Source of the DNA: Chitinophaga pendula | GTDB taxonomy: Bacteria > Bacteroidota > Bacteroidia > Chitinophagales > Chitinophagaceae | Assembly (NCBI RefSeq): GCF_020386615.1 | Contig: NZ_CP077769.1 | Coordinates: 5,208,001-5,272,000 of the forward strand | DNA length: 64,000 nt | Direction of reading: 5' to 3' | Shown here: positions 25,935-33,721 of the stretch, in pieces | Layout of the letters: each line of letters begins with the position of its first letter | How positions within the stretch are numbered: position 1 is the stretch's first letter | Made by a program: the position numbers and the translations under genes | Notes under the pieces: model-generated | The model's input: only the letters and a program-made list of their open reading frames with translations | Database searches by the model: none | What the model was told of the DNA's origin: nothing

Positions 25935-26270
25935 TCAGGTTCTGTCATCGACAGGGGCAACGGGTGCATTTTTTTTTACGGAAGCGATGCCATTTTCGCG
26001 TGCTTCCCGGGTGTTATAGCTTTCGCTGCTACCGATGATCTGGCCATTTGCGGCCTTGAGGTTAAATGTGTAATGCCCGGTGTTGTCTTTACGCTCGTAG
26101 CGTACGTCGAAGGGGGCATTTTCTTTAACAGATGCTATTCCGTTGATAGCGGATTGTCTTTGTACATACATTTCGCTACGGAGGATGATTTCTCCATTTC
26201 CTGCTTTCAGGCGAAAGTAGTATTGTCCGTTTGCTGTACTTTTCAGCAATTCAAATTGAGGATTACTCAT
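25935..26270 (-). CDS. DUF1508 (YegP-like) protein with two tandem domains
   Basis: 111 residues from the ATG at 26268-26270, placed just after the stop of the TIR-FGE gene; an in-frame upstream start lies inside that gene and is less likely. Two DUF1508 repeats are evident: FELLKSTANGQYYFRLKAGN... EIILRSEMY, and then HYTFNLKAANGQIIGSSESY, each followed by a NGIASVKKNAP tail. YegP-like proteins are small beta-rich proteins of unknown role, sometimes near stress genes. It lies 16 nt after the TIR-FGE gene, with a longer gap (89 nt) before terB. Confidence 0.85.
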   Translation of the reverse strand: MSNPQFELLKSTANGQYYFRLKAGNGEIILRSEMYVQRQSAINGIASVKENAPFDVRYERKDNTGHYTFNLKAANGQIIGSSESYNTREARENGIASVKKNAPVAPVDDRT

Positions 26271-26286
26271 ATTATAAGGGATTTGA

Positions 26287-27399
26287 TTATTCGTCCCAGG
26301 CGACCCGGAAACCAATATAGGGGGACCTGGTGTCGGGATGTTCTTTGGAGCGGAAGCTAACCGCCAGTTCGTTGAGGGGGCTGATCCTGTCTATATAGGC
26401 GCCCCCTCTTACTGCCTTCCAGGTTTCGGCGGCATCGATCCAATCATTACACCATTCTGCGACATTACCGGTCATATCAAAGAGGCCGAAGTCATTCGCT
26501 ACTTTTGTTGCTACCTGTTCCGGGTGGTCTTGCCTGTAGACAGCGACTTTAGCCGCATTATTACCACCACTGTATTTAGCGGTTTGGCCTGCGCTTGCTG
26601 CGTATTCCCATTCGGTTTCGGTAGGCAGGCGGCCTTTTTTCCATTTACAATAGGCCAAGGCTTCGGACCAGGTGATATTTGTGACTGGCGTATTTCCATC
26701 TGACAGGGGGTCTTGCGGGGGCATATCCATTTTCTGTTCCTGGCAGAATTCCCGATATTCAGTTATTGTCACCTCGGTAGCGCTGATAAAAAAGGGATTG
26801 ATATTAGCGCTGATACCGTTGGGTACGATGGCCATCTTCTTACCTACCGGGCTCGCGAAAGCTGTTTGCATCAATGGTTGTATGTGTTTCTGTTTATCAA
26901 TCGATCGCTGATAGCTCAATGACCATATTAGTGCCAGTGCCAATAACAAGACAGGGGCAATACGGCTGATGGCACGTACTCTCTCTGTCCGCTTGTATTT
27001 TTTTATTTTCTCTTTTATTCCGACAGCTATTTGTTCAGGGTTATTTTCCCAATTATAGTGCAAGGTGTGGTTGGAAATTCCATCTATAGGAGTATTGTCC
27101 AGCTTAAGCTGCACTATAGGAGTTCCTTCCTCTTTTGCGCGATTAAGTACCATTTGTAGCTCTACTTTCGCCCAATACTTTTTGACAGAGCGCTTACTTG
27201 TTACAACCAACACACTACGAGATTGCTTTCCGTAGACCTCCATTGTGATACCCATAATGTTTTGGCCGGCATTGTCTTCATCTCTGTAATAGTAAACGCT
27301 TAAATTTTCCTTTCTCAACGCTGGCGCAACCAGGTCTGCCACCTGACAATCTTCTTCTGCCACTGATATCGCTACATCGTATTTGTATCGGCCTATCAT
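26287..27399 (-). CDS. TIR domain - transmembrane - FGE (SUMF1)-like fusion protein
   Basis: 370 residues. N-terminal TIR-like domain at about 5-130: KYDVAISVAEEDCQVADLV, YYYRDED, SVLVVTSKRSVKKYW, with Glu80 in KYWAKVELQ at the position of the NADase catalytic Glu. One membrane helix follows at about 146-163 (RIAPVLLLALALIWSLSY). The C-terminal FGE-sulfatase domain (about 185-370) has GRLPTETEWEYAA, GLFDMTGNVAEWCNDW, RGGAY and YIGFRVA. The Cys pair needed for formylglycine formation is absent (SFRSKEHPDT where an RCA-type segment is expected), so this domain is probably a binding module. Topology would put TIR in the cytoplasm and FGE in the periplasm. It starts 20 nt after the caspase gene. 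Confidence 0.85.
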   Translation of the reverse strand: MIGRYKYDVAISVAEEDCQVADLVAPALRKENLSVYYYRDEDNAGQNIMGITMEVYGKQSRSVLVVTSKRSVKKYWAKVELQMVLNRAKEEGTPIVQLKLDNTPIDGISNHTLHYNWENNPEQIAVGIKEKIKKYKRTERVRAISRIAPVLLLALALIWSLSYQRSIDKQKHIQPLMQTAFASPVGKKMAIVPNGISANINPFFISATEVTITEYREFCQEQKMDMPPQDPLSDGNTPVTNITWSEALAYCKWKKGRLPTETEWEYAASAGQTAKYSGGNNAAKVAVYRQDHPEQVATKVANDFGLFDMTGNVAEWCNDWIDAAETWKAVRGGAYIDRISPLNELAVSFRSKEHPDTRSPYIGFRVAWDE

Positions 27400-27419
27400 G
27401 GTCTGTTGGCATTATTGGT

Positions 27420-28361
27420 TCACAATCTGTTGCTCTGGATCAGCTTCCAGTAATAAGCCCCCAGTGTCGTCAGGCGGCAACTTTTGCTTTTCATTGCTGC
27501 CCAGTACATATACTCTTCTCCTACCGGTTCTACGAGACCTACTAGTTGCATCCTGCGTAATATTTTGAATTTGTTGATATTTTCTTCATTTGGTTGTTCG
27601 GTGGTGTATTCATAGCTGGGGTCCAGTAAGAACTCGTTTTCTGGTTTAGGGAAGAAGGTAGATAGTTTCCTTAGTTCCAGGGGAGGTACTATTGGTGTTG
27701 TCTTCCGCAGGCTGATGGCCCGTACGATATTGGCTTTAAATACGGGACGTTGTTTCCAGGCACCTAATGCTTTGTCTATGTAGCTGTACATATTGGCAGC
27801 GGTTACTTCGCCGGCTATGTCTGCGGCGCCCCCGTTCAGCGCTTCTATCAGTAATTTGGTAAATACTCCCTGTCCACCAACCTCCATAGACGTTTCTGTT
27901 TGCTGGCTGGAGGCTAGGATAATGACACCTTTTTCCAGGAAGGCAGCGGTATTAGTAGCTATTGCAGGTGTTCCCATTGCGCCGGCATGGCAACAGTCGA
28001 GGATAACAACTTTATGTCTCGCCGGAGAGAGGCTTACTATTTTCAGTATTTCGTCCATTGAGATGCCTTCATCATAGCGGTTAAAATCGGGTGTCATGAT
28101 ATAGCCACCGGCATCAGTTATGCAGCCATGTCCAGAAAAATAAAAGAGGCTTACTTCGTCCTCACCTTTGAAAGCATCGAATATCAATGATTTAAGGGAC
28201 GCTTTGGTTTTGACGTCTTTACTGAGCATGACGTCAAAATTGGGGGAGCCATCTGCATTCGTATTGAGTAATCCGGCGACGCTTATGGCATCATTCACAC
28301 AACCTCTCAGGCGGGCATGGCCCGGGTATTCATTAATTCCTACAACAAGTGCTTTTCTCAT
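27420..28361 (-). CDS. Caspase-like (peptidase C14) protease with C-terminal winged-helix-like tail
   Basis: 313 residues. The p20-like domain at about 1-215 has the start KALVVGINEYPG, the catalytic His78 in YFSGHGC and the catalytic Cys124 in ILDCCHAGAMG, each after a hydrophobic strand as in metacaspases. Residues about 235-313 (INKFKILRRMQLVGLVEPVG, then SCRLTTLGAYYWKLI) look like a small winged helix and may bind a partner. Bacterial caspases of this kind are effectors in cell-death and antiphage systems, activated by sensor partners. It is the first gene of the operon, divergent from the + strand gene at 28618. Confidence 0.88.
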   Translation of the reverse strand: MRKALVVGINEYPGHARLRGCVNDAISVAGLLNTNADGSPNFDVMLSKDVKTKASLKSLIFDAFKGEDEVSLFYFSGHGCITDAGGYIMTPDFNRYDEGISMDEILKIVSLSPARHKVVILDCCHAGAMGTPAIATNTAAFLEKGVIILASSQQTETSMEVGGQGVFTKLLIEALNGGAADIAGEVTAANMYSYIDKALGAWKQRPVFKANIVRAISLRKTTPIVPPLELRKLSTFFPKPENEFLLDPSYEYTTEQPNEENINKFKILRRMQLVGLVEPVGEEYMYWAAMKSKSCRLTTLGAYYWKLIQSNRL

Positions 28362-28452
28362 TTGTTAGTTAGTTTGATGGGGGTAGATATAAGGGTTTCG
28401 TAATTACACTTCAAAGGTTGCACAGTATTGTGACGGAAAAAACCTGTGTGGG

Positions 28453-28519
28453 AGGGGAAAAATCCCCTTTTTTAATGCCGACCGGATAATCCCCTAGTGT
28501 GGGAGAGGATTTTTCCGGT
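28453..28519. promoter_or_regulatory. Paired hairpins in the caspase operon upstream region
   Basis: Two structured elements lie in the 256-nt gap: GGGGAAAAATCCCC followed by six T (28455-28474; terminator-like on the + strand), and a longer hairpin ACCGGA-AATCC / GGATT-TCCGGT at 28481-28519. Both are preceded by or contain GTGTGGGAG (near 28446 and 28498), a short direct repeat. They may block read-through into the + strand gene or regulate the caspase transcript. Confidence 0.5.
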
Positions 28520-28557
28520 ATTTGATGTGGGCTGTTTTTTTTGAGTAAGTAGTGGGC

Positions 28558-28584
28558 TAGTTTCGCAGTGTAAACAGTTTACAC
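28558..28584 (+). promoter_or_regulatory. Candidate -7 element and 17-bp palindromic operator before 28618
   Basis: TAGTTTCG (28558-28565) is one mismatch from TAnnTTTG. The perfect palindrome GTGTAAAC-A-GTTTACAC (28568-28584) follows directly, where a repressor would cover the start of transcription. A TTTG lies upstream at 28540-28543, somewhat close for a -33 element. Confidence 0.5.
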
Positions 28585-28617
28585 CCCATTTTTCTTCACT
28601 CAATTAAATAAAAACTC

Positions 28618-29097
28618 ATGGAACAACAAACTACTGTAAAACCTTTACCTTATTTCTACGTGGGTCAACAAATCACTACTGACCGTATTCAGCGTTTCCA
28701 GGATCAGAAACACCCTTTACTAAGCAAGGTTATTGGCAAACCTGATACTAAATCCGTATGGTACTCTAAAGAGCACTTTGTAAAACTGCTGGAGGAGATC
28801 GAATATGCGAACGGCGATGGCATTTGTGTGCATTTTGGCACTTATGAGGAAGGGCATCAATATGCCGGACAAACCTGCCTGCTGTTCATCACCACCCGTA
28901 CTGATCCCAACGGACGATCCTCCGGCCATGTTAATGTAATACTGGAGGAAGAGGAAGATTTCCCACAGCGTTCTTCTCTTAAGAGAGAAATTATCCTGTT
29001 CCCTGGTGATAATGGTACAGGAGATGACAGGGATTTCAACCTGGGTTCTCCCTGCCCTCCCCGTTGTGATGGTGATCCTTTCGGCAAGATTAAGTAA
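28618..29097 (+). CDS. Hypothetical protein
   Basis: 159 residues with no signal peptide or membrane segment and no family that can be named. The protein has a mixed alpha/beta appearance, an acidic patch (ILEEEEDFPQRSS) near residue 112 and a C-terminus rich in Gly/Pro/Cys (GSPCPPRCDGDPFG) that could bind metal. It is divergent from the caspase operon and is preceded by a strong palindrome, so it may be regulated by a dedicated repressor. The sensor gene starts 9 nt after its stop. Confidence 0.7.
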   Translation: MEQQTTVKPLPYFYVGQQITTDRIQRFQDQKHPLLSKVIGKPDTKSVWYSKEHFVKLLEEIEYANGDGICVHFGTYEEGHQYAGQTCLLFITTRTDPNGRSSGHVNVILEEEEDFPQRSSLKREIILFPGDNGTGDDRDFNLGSPCPPRCDGDPFGKIK

Positions 29098-29106
29098 CTT
29101 AAATGA

Positions 29107-29790
29107 ATGTTGCGTGTCTTGAAATATGAATATCTATATCTATTTCCCTTATTGCTTAGCGCCATTTTCAGCCTGAAGACGTTCCGGCAGAAATGGCCTA
29201 AGCCATATCAATTATTCGCATGTTTGGTGATTCTGACACTTTTTACGGAGTTGCTGGCGATCTCATGGAAATGGTATCTGCATAAAATGCTCACGTGGGA
29301 TTATTCAAAGAATAACTTTTGGATCTATAATATATTTATAACTGCCCGACTTGGTTTACTATTGATTATTTTCCACCATATCCTTCATTCTCGCTGGGTT
29401 AAAAGAGCCATCGCTTATACAGGCCCATTATTGGTAGTGTTTGGGATATTGAATTACCTGTACATTCAAGGTATCTATCAGTACAATACATACAGTGTCA
29501 TTTTTGCACATATTCCCATTATCATACTATGCCTTTCTTATTTCAAACAGTTATTGGAGGAAACCAGCATTATTGCATTACATAAAGAGCCATTGGTCTG
29601 GATGACATTGGGGACCTTCATATACCATGCAGCGTCTCTCCCATTCCTGATCATGCTAGGTTTTTTAAACATGCAACATTCGAATTTATCTTTATTGTAC
29701 TTGCCTATCAATGATACGCTTAATCTATTATTGTGCTCCTTTTACTTAATCAGCTTTTTATGCAAGCCACAACAGACGCTACTTCCCTAA
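29107..29790 (+). CDS. Multi-pass membrane protein (about seven helices), partner of sensor kinase
   Basis: 227 residues, almost entirely hydrophobic segments: YLYLFPLLLSAIFSL, LFACLVILTLFTELLAI, IYNIFITARLGLLLIIF, YTGPLLVVFGILNYLY, YSVIFAHIPIIILCLSYF, a segment at about 157-185, and LLLCSFYLISFLC. This layout occurs in Bacteroidota upstream of NarL-type kinases. The stop overlaps the kinase start by 31 nt, so the membrane protein and kinase are probably a split sensor. Ligand unknown. Confidence 0.75.
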   Translation: MLRVLKYEYLYLFPLLLSAIFSLKTFRQKWPKPYQLFACLVILTLFTELLAISWKWYLHKMLTWDYSKNNFWIYNIFITARLGLLLIIFHHILHSRWVKRAIAYTGPLLVVFGILNYLYIQGIYQYNTYSVIFAHIPIIILCLSYFKQLLEETSIIALHKEPLVWMTLGTFIYHAASLPFLIMLGFLNMQHSNLSLLYLPINDTLNLLLCSFYLISFLCKPQQTLLP

Positions 29791-30581
29791 CAATAATCAT
29801 TTCTACGTTTATTGTTCTATCCCTTAGCCTCGCTATTATCTATTTCCTATTCCTGTATCAGCGGAAAAGATTCCGACATCAACAGGAGTTAATGGCGATG
29901 CGGGAAGAATACCATAAGACCCTACATGAATCTCAATTAGCTATCCAGGAGCAGATGCTCGATCAAATCTCAAAGGAATTACACGCCAATGTCAGTCACC
30001 TGGTATCACTGATCAACATTAACCTATCAGAGATATTGCCACAAAGCCCGGAGAGCCAGCGGGAGAGCATTATTGAAACCAAATCGCTGGCTAAACAGCT
30101 GATGGCAGAGCTGAAAGCATTGAGTGCAAGTTTGAATACTGATCACATCAAACATATCGGTTTCGTAAAAGCATTGGAGAATGAACTGAACAGAGTATCA
30201 AAGACAAAAAAATATAAGATCAATATTATTAAAAATGGAGAGGAATACCGGATGTTGGCAGAGCATGAGTTTATTCTTTTCCGCCTTTGCCAGGAAGTAT
30301 TGAACAATGTAGTGAAATATTCAAAAGCTACGGAAGTTTCGACTACTTTTCATTTTTCTGCGGATCAATTTGCATTGACCATTGCCGACAATGGCATTGG
30401 GTTTAACGTAGAAGAGGCATTAAACCAAAGTGGAGAAAAACAAAGTACGGGTTTGATCAATATGCGGAAGCGCGCGACTCACATAAAGGCGGCTTTCGAT
30501 ATCCGCAGTGAACTTCAGAAAGGCACTACTGTAAGCATCCATATTCCTCATCCAGAGCAACATAAACTAGCTACTATATGA
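29760..30581 (+). CDS. NarL/DesK-type sensor histidine kinase
   Basis: 273 residues from the ATG at 29760 (MQATTDATSL). One N-terminal membrane helix (about 9-30), a coiled-coil segment (FRHQQELMAMREEYHKTL), a HisKA_3-like dimerisation region with candidate phospho-acceptor His in SKELHANVSHLVSL (about residue 77), and the HATPase with the N box (CQEVLNNVVKYSKA), DNGIGFN and TGLINMRKRA. It should phosphorylate the LuxR-type regulator whose start overlaps its stop codon (ATGA). Confidence 0.9.
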   Translation: MQATTDATSLTIIISTFIVLSLSLAIIYFLFLYQRKRFRHQQELMAMREEYHKTLHESQLAIQEQMLDQISKELHANVSHLVSLININLSEILPQSPESQRESIIETKSLAKQLMAELKALSASLNTDHIKHIGFVKALENELNRVSKTKKYKINIIKNGEEYRMLAEHEFILFRLCQEVLNNVVKYSKATEVSTTFHFSADQFALTIADNGIGFNVEEALNQSGEKQSTGLINMRKRATHIKAAFDIRSELQKGTTVSIHIPHPEQHKLATI

Positions 30582-31246
30582 AACCCCTTACCCCCGCCCT
30601 AAATCTGGCACTAGTAGATGATCATAATCTATTCCGGAAAGGTCTCATTAAACTAATTAACCTCTTAAACACCAAGACTAATTATCATATTCTCTTTGAA
30701 GCGGAGAATGGCAATGATCTGAAGGAAAAAATGATCCAACCACCCTTCCCTGATATTATCCTGATGGATATTGACATGCCTGACATGGATGGTTTTGAAG
30801 CCGTCGAGTGGCTGCAGCGAACACATCCTTCCTGTAAGATATTGGTGGTTTCTATGTTGGAGACCGAAGAAGCGATTCTTCGTATGCTCCGCCTGGGTGT
30901 CAAAGGCTACCTATCCAAGGATATCGAAGTGGATGACATGCACAGGGCACTCGAAGCCATTGCGAGCAATGGTTTCTACTATTCGGATCTGGCCACTGAG
31001 ATCCTGAATCATAATCTAAATGGTACCGGGAAGATGAACACCAGCGCAATCTATCTATCAGAAAACGAAAGGAAATTCTTACAACTCGCGACTACCGAGC
31101 TAACATATCATCAGATAGCCGAAGAGATGCACTTAAGTCCGAAAACGATCGACGGTTACAGGGAAGCGCTATTCGCCAGGCTCAATGTAAAAACAAGAGT
31201 CACATTGGCACTCTATGCAGTTAGACACGGTATTGTGCAGTTGTAA
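30578..31246 (+). CDS. LuxR/NarL-family response regulator
   Basis: 222 residues. The receiver domain (about 6-125) has ALVDDHNLF with the acidic pair, phospho-acceptor Asp in IILMDIDMPDMDGFE, and the Lys in GYLSKD. The C-terminal LuxR HTH (about 155-215) has LTYHQIAEEMHLSPKTIDGY followed by RLNVKTRVTLALYA. It overlaps the kinase by 4 nt and completes a membrane protein / kinase / regulator unit. Targets are not visible; the neighbouring genes at 28618 and the caspase operon are possibilities. Confidence 0.93.
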   Translation: MKPLTPALNLALVDDHNLFRKGLIKLINLLNTKTNYHILFEAENGNDLKEKMIQPPFPDIILMDIDMPDMDGFEAVEWLQRTHPSCKILVVSMLETEEAILRMLRLGVKGYLSKDIEVDDMHRALEAIASNGFYYSDLATEILNHNLNGTGKMNTSAIYLSENERKFLQLATTELTYHQIAEEMHLSPKTIDGYREALFARLNVKTRVTLALYAVRHGIVQL

Positions 31247-31276
31247 CATTTCCTCTTGGCCCCAAAAAAAGTCAAC

Positions 31277-31396
31277 ATGTACAAGATCATTTTCTTGCTA
31301 TTGGTATCAATACTGATCGCTCCAGCCTTTGACCAGTATACATCTGCCGTTCCAGAACAAGTTATGCATATCACCGTAAGCTATGTCGCGGACTAA
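31277..31396 (+). CDS. Possible 39-residue secreted peptide
   Basis: ATG at 31277 with a short reading frame: Lys, then a hydrophobic stretch (IIFLLLVSILIAPAF) and a short polar tail. It looks like a signal peptide with a small mature part, or the start of a decayed gene. It lies 30 nt after the response regulator and 113 nt before a terminator hairpin, so it may be the last gene of that operon. Otherwise the 372-nt gap to 31619 holds only the terminator. Confidence 0.35.
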   Translation: MYKIIFLLLVSILIAPAFDQYTSAVPEQVMHITVSYVAD

Positions 31397-31508
31397 AGGC
31401 CTGCACTCACGAAATCGAGGTGGTAACTATAGAAGATACCAGAAGATCCGGTCACGAGAAGCCTTGTGGTTTCTGTTATTAACCAGATAGCTTATTACCT
31501 GTTTGTCA

Positions 31509-31536
31509 AGAGCTGCCCGAAAGGGTAGCTCTTTGT
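31509..31536 (+). terminator. Hairpin terminator downstream of the two-component operon
   Basis: 10-bp stem AGAGCTGCCC/GGGTAGCTCT (one G-T pair) with a GAAA tetraloop, followed by TTTGTATTT. Confidence 0.8.
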
Positions 31537-31618
31537 ATTTCTATATACTTTAAAAGTATTCTTCCATTAGTGTATTACATCATCATTTTGCTATATTGGG
31601 TTCAATTAACTGAGCACC

Positions 31619-32014
31619 ATGAAATTTCGCTTTAGCTTCTTATACCTTTCCCTTACTATATTGTTGTTAGTCACGGAAGTATTGATTGCCGTATATGTAC
31701 ATGATGATTTTGTACGTCCTTATATGGGGGATTTCCTCGTAGTGATACTACTATATTGTTTTGTGCGCAGCTTTCTCCAGGCTCCCCTTATACCAGTAGC
31801 ACTGGCCGTATTGGCTTTTTCCTACCTCATAGAGACATTACAATATTTCAATGTAGTAAAACTGATCGGGCTTGCCCATTCCAGGATAGCTAATATTGTT
31901 ATCGGTAACTATTTTACTTGGGTAGATATTATATGTTATACATTGGGTATTGCTTTCACCATATTGCTGGAGCGGATCATGTATCAATGGCATGAGCAGC
32001 AAAAGGTATCATAA
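31619..32014 (+). CDS. DUF2809 membrane protein
   Basis: 131 residues with four hydrophobic helices: LYLSLTILLLVTEVLIAVYV, GDFLVVILLYCFVRSFL, PVALAVLAFSYLIETLQYF and TWVDIICYTLGIAFTILLE. The motifs FVRPYMGDFLVVILLY and SYLIETLQYFN, and a C-terminal DIICYTLG segment, match DUF2809 (a VanZ-like small membrane family) of unknown function. Flanked by unrelated genes. Confidence 0.8.
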   Translation: MKFRFSFLYLSLTILLLVTEVLIAVYVHDDFVRPYMGDFLVVILLYCFVRSFLQAPLIPVALAVLAFSYLIETLQYFNVVKLIGLAHSRIANIVIGNYFTWVDIICYTLGIAFTILLERIMYQWHEQQKVS

Positions 32015-32112
32015 TAAGCGAACTGATTATTGGAGCTATTGTGTGTTCGAATCCTTTTCAATATCTTTCCTTACAGTTGTAATCATCCTGTCACCAAATC
32101 TAAACAGAAACC

Positions 32113-32856
32113 ATGCAAGACGTACAAAACGAGATCATGCGACTACGTCGCCAGATGCACCATTTCCGCTTATATGCAATCATCACATCCGTTCTTTTAT
32201 TTGCCTTTATTGCTTACGGCTTTCGTAAGTCTGCACAGGATGACATTCTCAAAAGCCTAAGGGCTGAGAAGATCGAAATTGTAGAACCGGATGGTACTGT
32301 CAAACTGTCCCTTTTTAATAAGGATAACTTACCACCTGTGGTTATTAACGGGAAAAAGTTAACACGCTCTGGCGGAGGTGAATCGGGCCTGATGTTTTAT
32401 AATGAAGAAGGAGAAGAGTGTGGCGGTCTGGTATATTCCGGGAGGGGGCAAAATGGCAAAGGGCAAAACGAGCTCAGCATCACATTCGATAAATACAAGC
32501 AGGATCAAATGGTGCAACTATCTTCTATTCAACGGGAAGGAGGTAATGATACCAAAGGACTTACTGTTTTTGAAAGGCCGGATATTCCTATAGACCAAGC
32601 ATCTGTTTCACTTGATTCAATCCGTGCAAATATCAAAGATCCGAAGGTGCAGCAGCAAGCTATTGAGCAACTGAAAGCTGCCGGCCGTTTTGGGTACACC
32701 CGTATGTTTGCAGGGCAGCAGGGGCAGCGTACTGGCATTTTTGTAAGGGATGATAAGGGCAGGATACGGTTGGAGATGATCGTAAATGAGAAAAATGAGC
32801 CGGAGATACTATTTTATGATGAGAAGGGAACAGTACACAAGAAAGTGGTTTATTAA
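32113..32856 (+). CDS. Hypothetical single-pass membrane protein
   Basis: 247 residues. An N-terminal basic helix (QNEIMRLRRQMHHFRLY) leads into one membrane segment (AIITSVLLFAFIAYGF, about 21-36), followed by a soluble domain with repeated strand-turn units ending in D-x-G turns (EIVEPDGTVKLSLFN, GIFVRDDKGRIRLEMIV, ILFYDEKGTVHKK). This pattern resembles short beta repeats that recur in Bacteroidota surface proteins, but no family is recognised. A terminator hairpin follows. Confidence 0.7.
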   Translation: MQDVQNEIMRLRRQMHHFRLYAIITSVLLFAFIAYGFRKSAQDDILKSLRAEKIEIVEPDGTVKLSLFNKDNLPPVVINGKKLTRSGGGESGLMFYNEEGEECGGLVYSGRGQNGKGQNELSITFDKYKQDQMVQLSSIQREGGNDTKGLTVFERPDIPIDQASVSLDSIRANIKDPKVQQQAIEQLKAAGRFGYTRMFAGQQGQRTGIFVRDDKGRIRLEMIVNEKNEPEILFYDEKGTVHKKVVY

Positions 32857-32885
32857 AAGGGAGCCATCTGAATATTTACATATAA

Positions 32886-32915
32886 AAGCCATTCAGGTAT
32901 ACACTTGAATGGCTT
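32886..32915. terminator. Bidirectional hairpin terminator
   Basis: 10-bp stem AAGCCATTCA/TGAATGGCTT with a 10-nt loop between convergent genes; T-rich sequence follows on the + side and A-rich precedes it. Confidence 0.75.
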
Positions 32916-32935
32916 CAATTTTTATTCTTCCCTGA

Positions 32936-33565
32936 TTATTTGTTCGTCTCTTTTTTACATTTGATCAGGAAGAAGGGATAGTTCTCCGTTATGTCTGTTA
33001 TTTCAAATAACCCTGCCTGACCAAATTCAGCCTGAACCGTGTCTTTATCATAAAAAAACATCTTCACTCCGCCGAACATTTCGTAACGATCTTTACTTAT
33101 TAACTGGCCCTGGCCATAAGTGGGTGCTTCCTTCGTTATAACCGTAAAAACCATATAACCATTATCTGACAATTGATCATAGCAATCGCGGATCAGCTTC
33201 TCTCTTTCTTCACTATCTAGCAAATGGATTAATGCATAGCAGAATATACCATCATACTTATTATTATCAAACGGCATATCAGTTACAGATCCGTGATGAA
33301 TGCACATATCCGGGCCATAATGTTTTTTGGCCATTTCGATCGCCGTTTTAGATATTTCGATACCTGTTACGGTGATACCATTGTTTCTGAATATCTGTGC
33401 GTTACGCCCATACCCTATTCCAGGAATAAGTAAATTTTTCACATCTTCTTTAACGAAAAACTCATTTGTAAATATGGCTGATTTTGAGGGTTCGAAACCC
33501 CACATCTCCTGTTTCTCTGTGAAGGCTGTTTCCCAAAATTCTGGTTTACCGGTTTCGTTATCCAT
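32936..33565 (-). CDS. Class I SAM-dependent methyltransferase (TehB-like)
   Basis: 209 residues from the ATG at 33563-33565; an in-frame TTG 15 nt upstream is less likely. The SAM-binding motif I is LLIPGIGYGRNAQIF, followed by an acidic strand end (VTGIEISKTAIEMAKKHYG), DMPFDNNKYDGIFCYALIHL (motif post-I and II) and DCYDQLSDNGYMVFTVI (motif III). The family methylates small molecules, and TehB-like members volatilise tellurite or selenite. Substrate not determinable. Confidence 0.85.
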   Translation of the reverse strand: MDNETGKPEFWETAFTEKQEMWGFEPSKSAIFTNEFFVKEDVKNLLIPGIGYGRNAQIFRNNGITVTGIEISKTAIEMAKKHYGPDMCIHHGSVTDMPFDNNKYDGIFCYALIHLLDSEEREKLIRDCYDQLSDNGYMVFTVITKEAPTYGQGQLISKDRYEMFGGVKMFFYDKDTVQAEFGQAGLFEITDITENYPFFLIKCKKETNK

Positions 33566-33667
33566 ACGTAATAAGTACAATTTGCAACAAAGTTACAAAA
33601 TATAACGTATGCTATATCTCCATTTCTCCAGGCTTTCTATTGCGGAGTCGGCTTACACAAAAACAGT

Positions 33668-33702
33668 AAAGGTCTTTCGGCGCAAATCTCTGAAAGACCT
33701 TT
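33668..33702 (-). terminator. Hairpin terminator after the SDR gene
   Basis: 11-bp stem AAAGGTCTTTC/GAAAGACCTTT with a 13-nt loop, 19 nt beyond the SDR stop on the minus strand. Confidence 0.7.
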
Positions 33703-33721
33703 TGTTTGTGTACGTATTGAA

